From positions 1 through 6,452 of the forward strand of contig DVMO01000138.1 of assembly GCA_018714945.1 (NCBI GenBank): 6,452 nt of DNA, read 5' to 3'. The translations under genes were made by a program, and so were the position numbers. Source of the DNA: Fimisoma avicola (GTDB lineage Bacteria; Bacillota; Clostridia; Peptostreptococcales; Anaerovoracaceae). Positions 5,887 to 6,452 of the stretch are shown here, piece by piece (the stretch's first letter is position 1; each line of letters opens with the position of its first letter). The notes under the pieces were generated by a model that did not search any database, had not been told where the DNA came from, and worked only from the letters and a program-made list of their open reading frames with translations.

Positions 5887-6452
5887 ATGTTCGCAGCATT
5901 TGAAAAAATGGTCGACTTTCTGTGGGGAGTTCCACTGATCGTCGTCATTCTCGGAACCGGACTTGTGCTGACCATAAGGTCAAAGTTCTTCCAGTTTGCT
6001 CATCTGGGATTGATCCTTAAAAGCGTTATGCACAAGGGAAAGGGAAAGCAGGAAACAAAAGAAAGCCTGACCCCGTTCCAGGCTCTGTGTATAGCTGTTG
6101 GAGGATGCGTAGGCGTAAGTAACATTTCCGGCGTAGCTACAGCCATCGCCACCGGCGGTCCTGGAGCCCTGTTCTGGATGTGGGTTGCCGCCTTCCTCGG
6201 CATGATCATCAAGACGGCTGAGATTTCCCTCGCCGTTTACTACAGACGGACCCAGCCGGACGGCACTTTCCGCGGCGGTCCTTCATATTACATACAGGAC
6301 TTCTTCAAAGAAAAAGGCTGGAAGGGATGGTTCATCCCTGGTGCCATCTTCGCCATGGGTATCTACTTCTGCCACTTCATGACTCTTCAGAACTACACCG
6401 TAGCTGAAGCTATCGGAACCGCGTTCGACATCAGCTTCATCATCCCTGGCGC
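5887..6452 (+). CDS. Sodium:alanine (amino acid) symporter, AGCS family, 3' truncated
   Basis: The first 188 codons of an integral membrane transporter run off the window; family members are about 440-540 aa, so over half is missing. AGCS proteins (TC 2.A.25) import alanine or glycine with Na+ across the cytoplasmic membrane. The start is typical: FLWGVPLIVVILGTGLVLTI (11-30) is TM1, then RSKFFQFAHL, then FQALCIAVGG, and the core GVATAIATGGPGALFWMWV (82-100) continuing to AAFLGMIIKTAEISLAVYYR and FRGGPSYYI, all AGCS hallmarks. The usual GTGNIAGV is GVSNISGV here (76-83): N79 is kept, but neighbours that line the substrate/Na+ site differ, so the transported amino acid may not be alanine. Isoleucine is coded mostly by ATC (12 of 18), unlike ligA. 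It is set apart from ligA by a terminator and has its own sigma-54 promoter, suggesting induction by an amino acid or nitrogen signal. Confidence 0.93.
   Translation, partial: MFAAFEKMVDFLWGVPLIVVILGTGLVLTIRSKFFQFAHLGLILKSVMHKGKGKQETKESLTPFQALCIAVGGCVGVSNISGVATAIATGGPGALFWMWVAAFLGMIIKTAEISLAVYYRRTQPDGTFRGGPSYYIQDFFKEKGWKGWFIPGAIFAMGIYFCHFMTLQNYTVAEAIGTAFDISFIIPG

Noticed and set aside
5778..6212. Minus-strand frames of 65 and 70 codons over the spacer and the symporter start
   Set aside because: They run through the terminator, the sigma-54 promoter and the conserved AGCS N-terminus, and their products show no recognisable motif.
1..6452. CRISPR array, insertion sequence, tRNA/rRNA gene, or phage/defence genes
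   Set aside because: No regularly spaced repeats, transposase, terminal inverted repeats, RNA gene or phage-type reading frame was found. Apart from short spacers, the window is filled by the five genes described.

Overview
The window is ordinary bacterial chromosome carrying five plus-strand genes in three transcription units. No minus-strand gene is supported. The neighbouring pcrA and ligA genes, the strong AAGGAG-type ribosome binding sites and the hairpin-plus-U terminators point to the Firmicutes. A divergent LigA, a sigma-54 promoter in front of an amino acid transporter, and heavy ATA isoleucine use fit an anaerobic, amino-acid-fermenting Clostridia member. That placement is inference.

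Left block (1-1343): the 3' two thirds of a fold-type I PLP aminotransferase of the AspC/TyrB kind overlaps by 10 bases an Lrp/AsnC-family regulator. A strong intrinsic terminator closes this amino acid unit.

Middle block (1368-5803): an extended -10 promoter leads into pcrA (UvrD-family 3'-5' helicase), followed 53 bases later by ligA (NAD+-dependent DNA ligase). A second intrinsic terminator lies about 90 bases after ligA. This is a housekeeping repair and replication unit: the helicase unwinds DNA and clears proteins, and the ligase seals the resulting nicks. The ligase keeps its adenylated lysine, zinc finger, HhH and BRCT regions. It departs from the textbook LigA pattern at several NAD+-contacting positions.

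Right block (5690-6452): an AT-rich spacer with a G9 run and the terminator hairpin precedes a full-consensus sigma-54 (-24/-12) promoter. This promoter reads into a 3'-truncated AGCS-family sodium:amino acid (alanine-type) symporter. The symporter prefers ATC over ATA, opposite to ligA, which suggests high expression.

I do not see an unknown multigene system. The points most worth a second look are the sigma-54 control of the symporter, the divergent ligase, the G9 tract between them, and the altered substrate/ion motif of the symporter.
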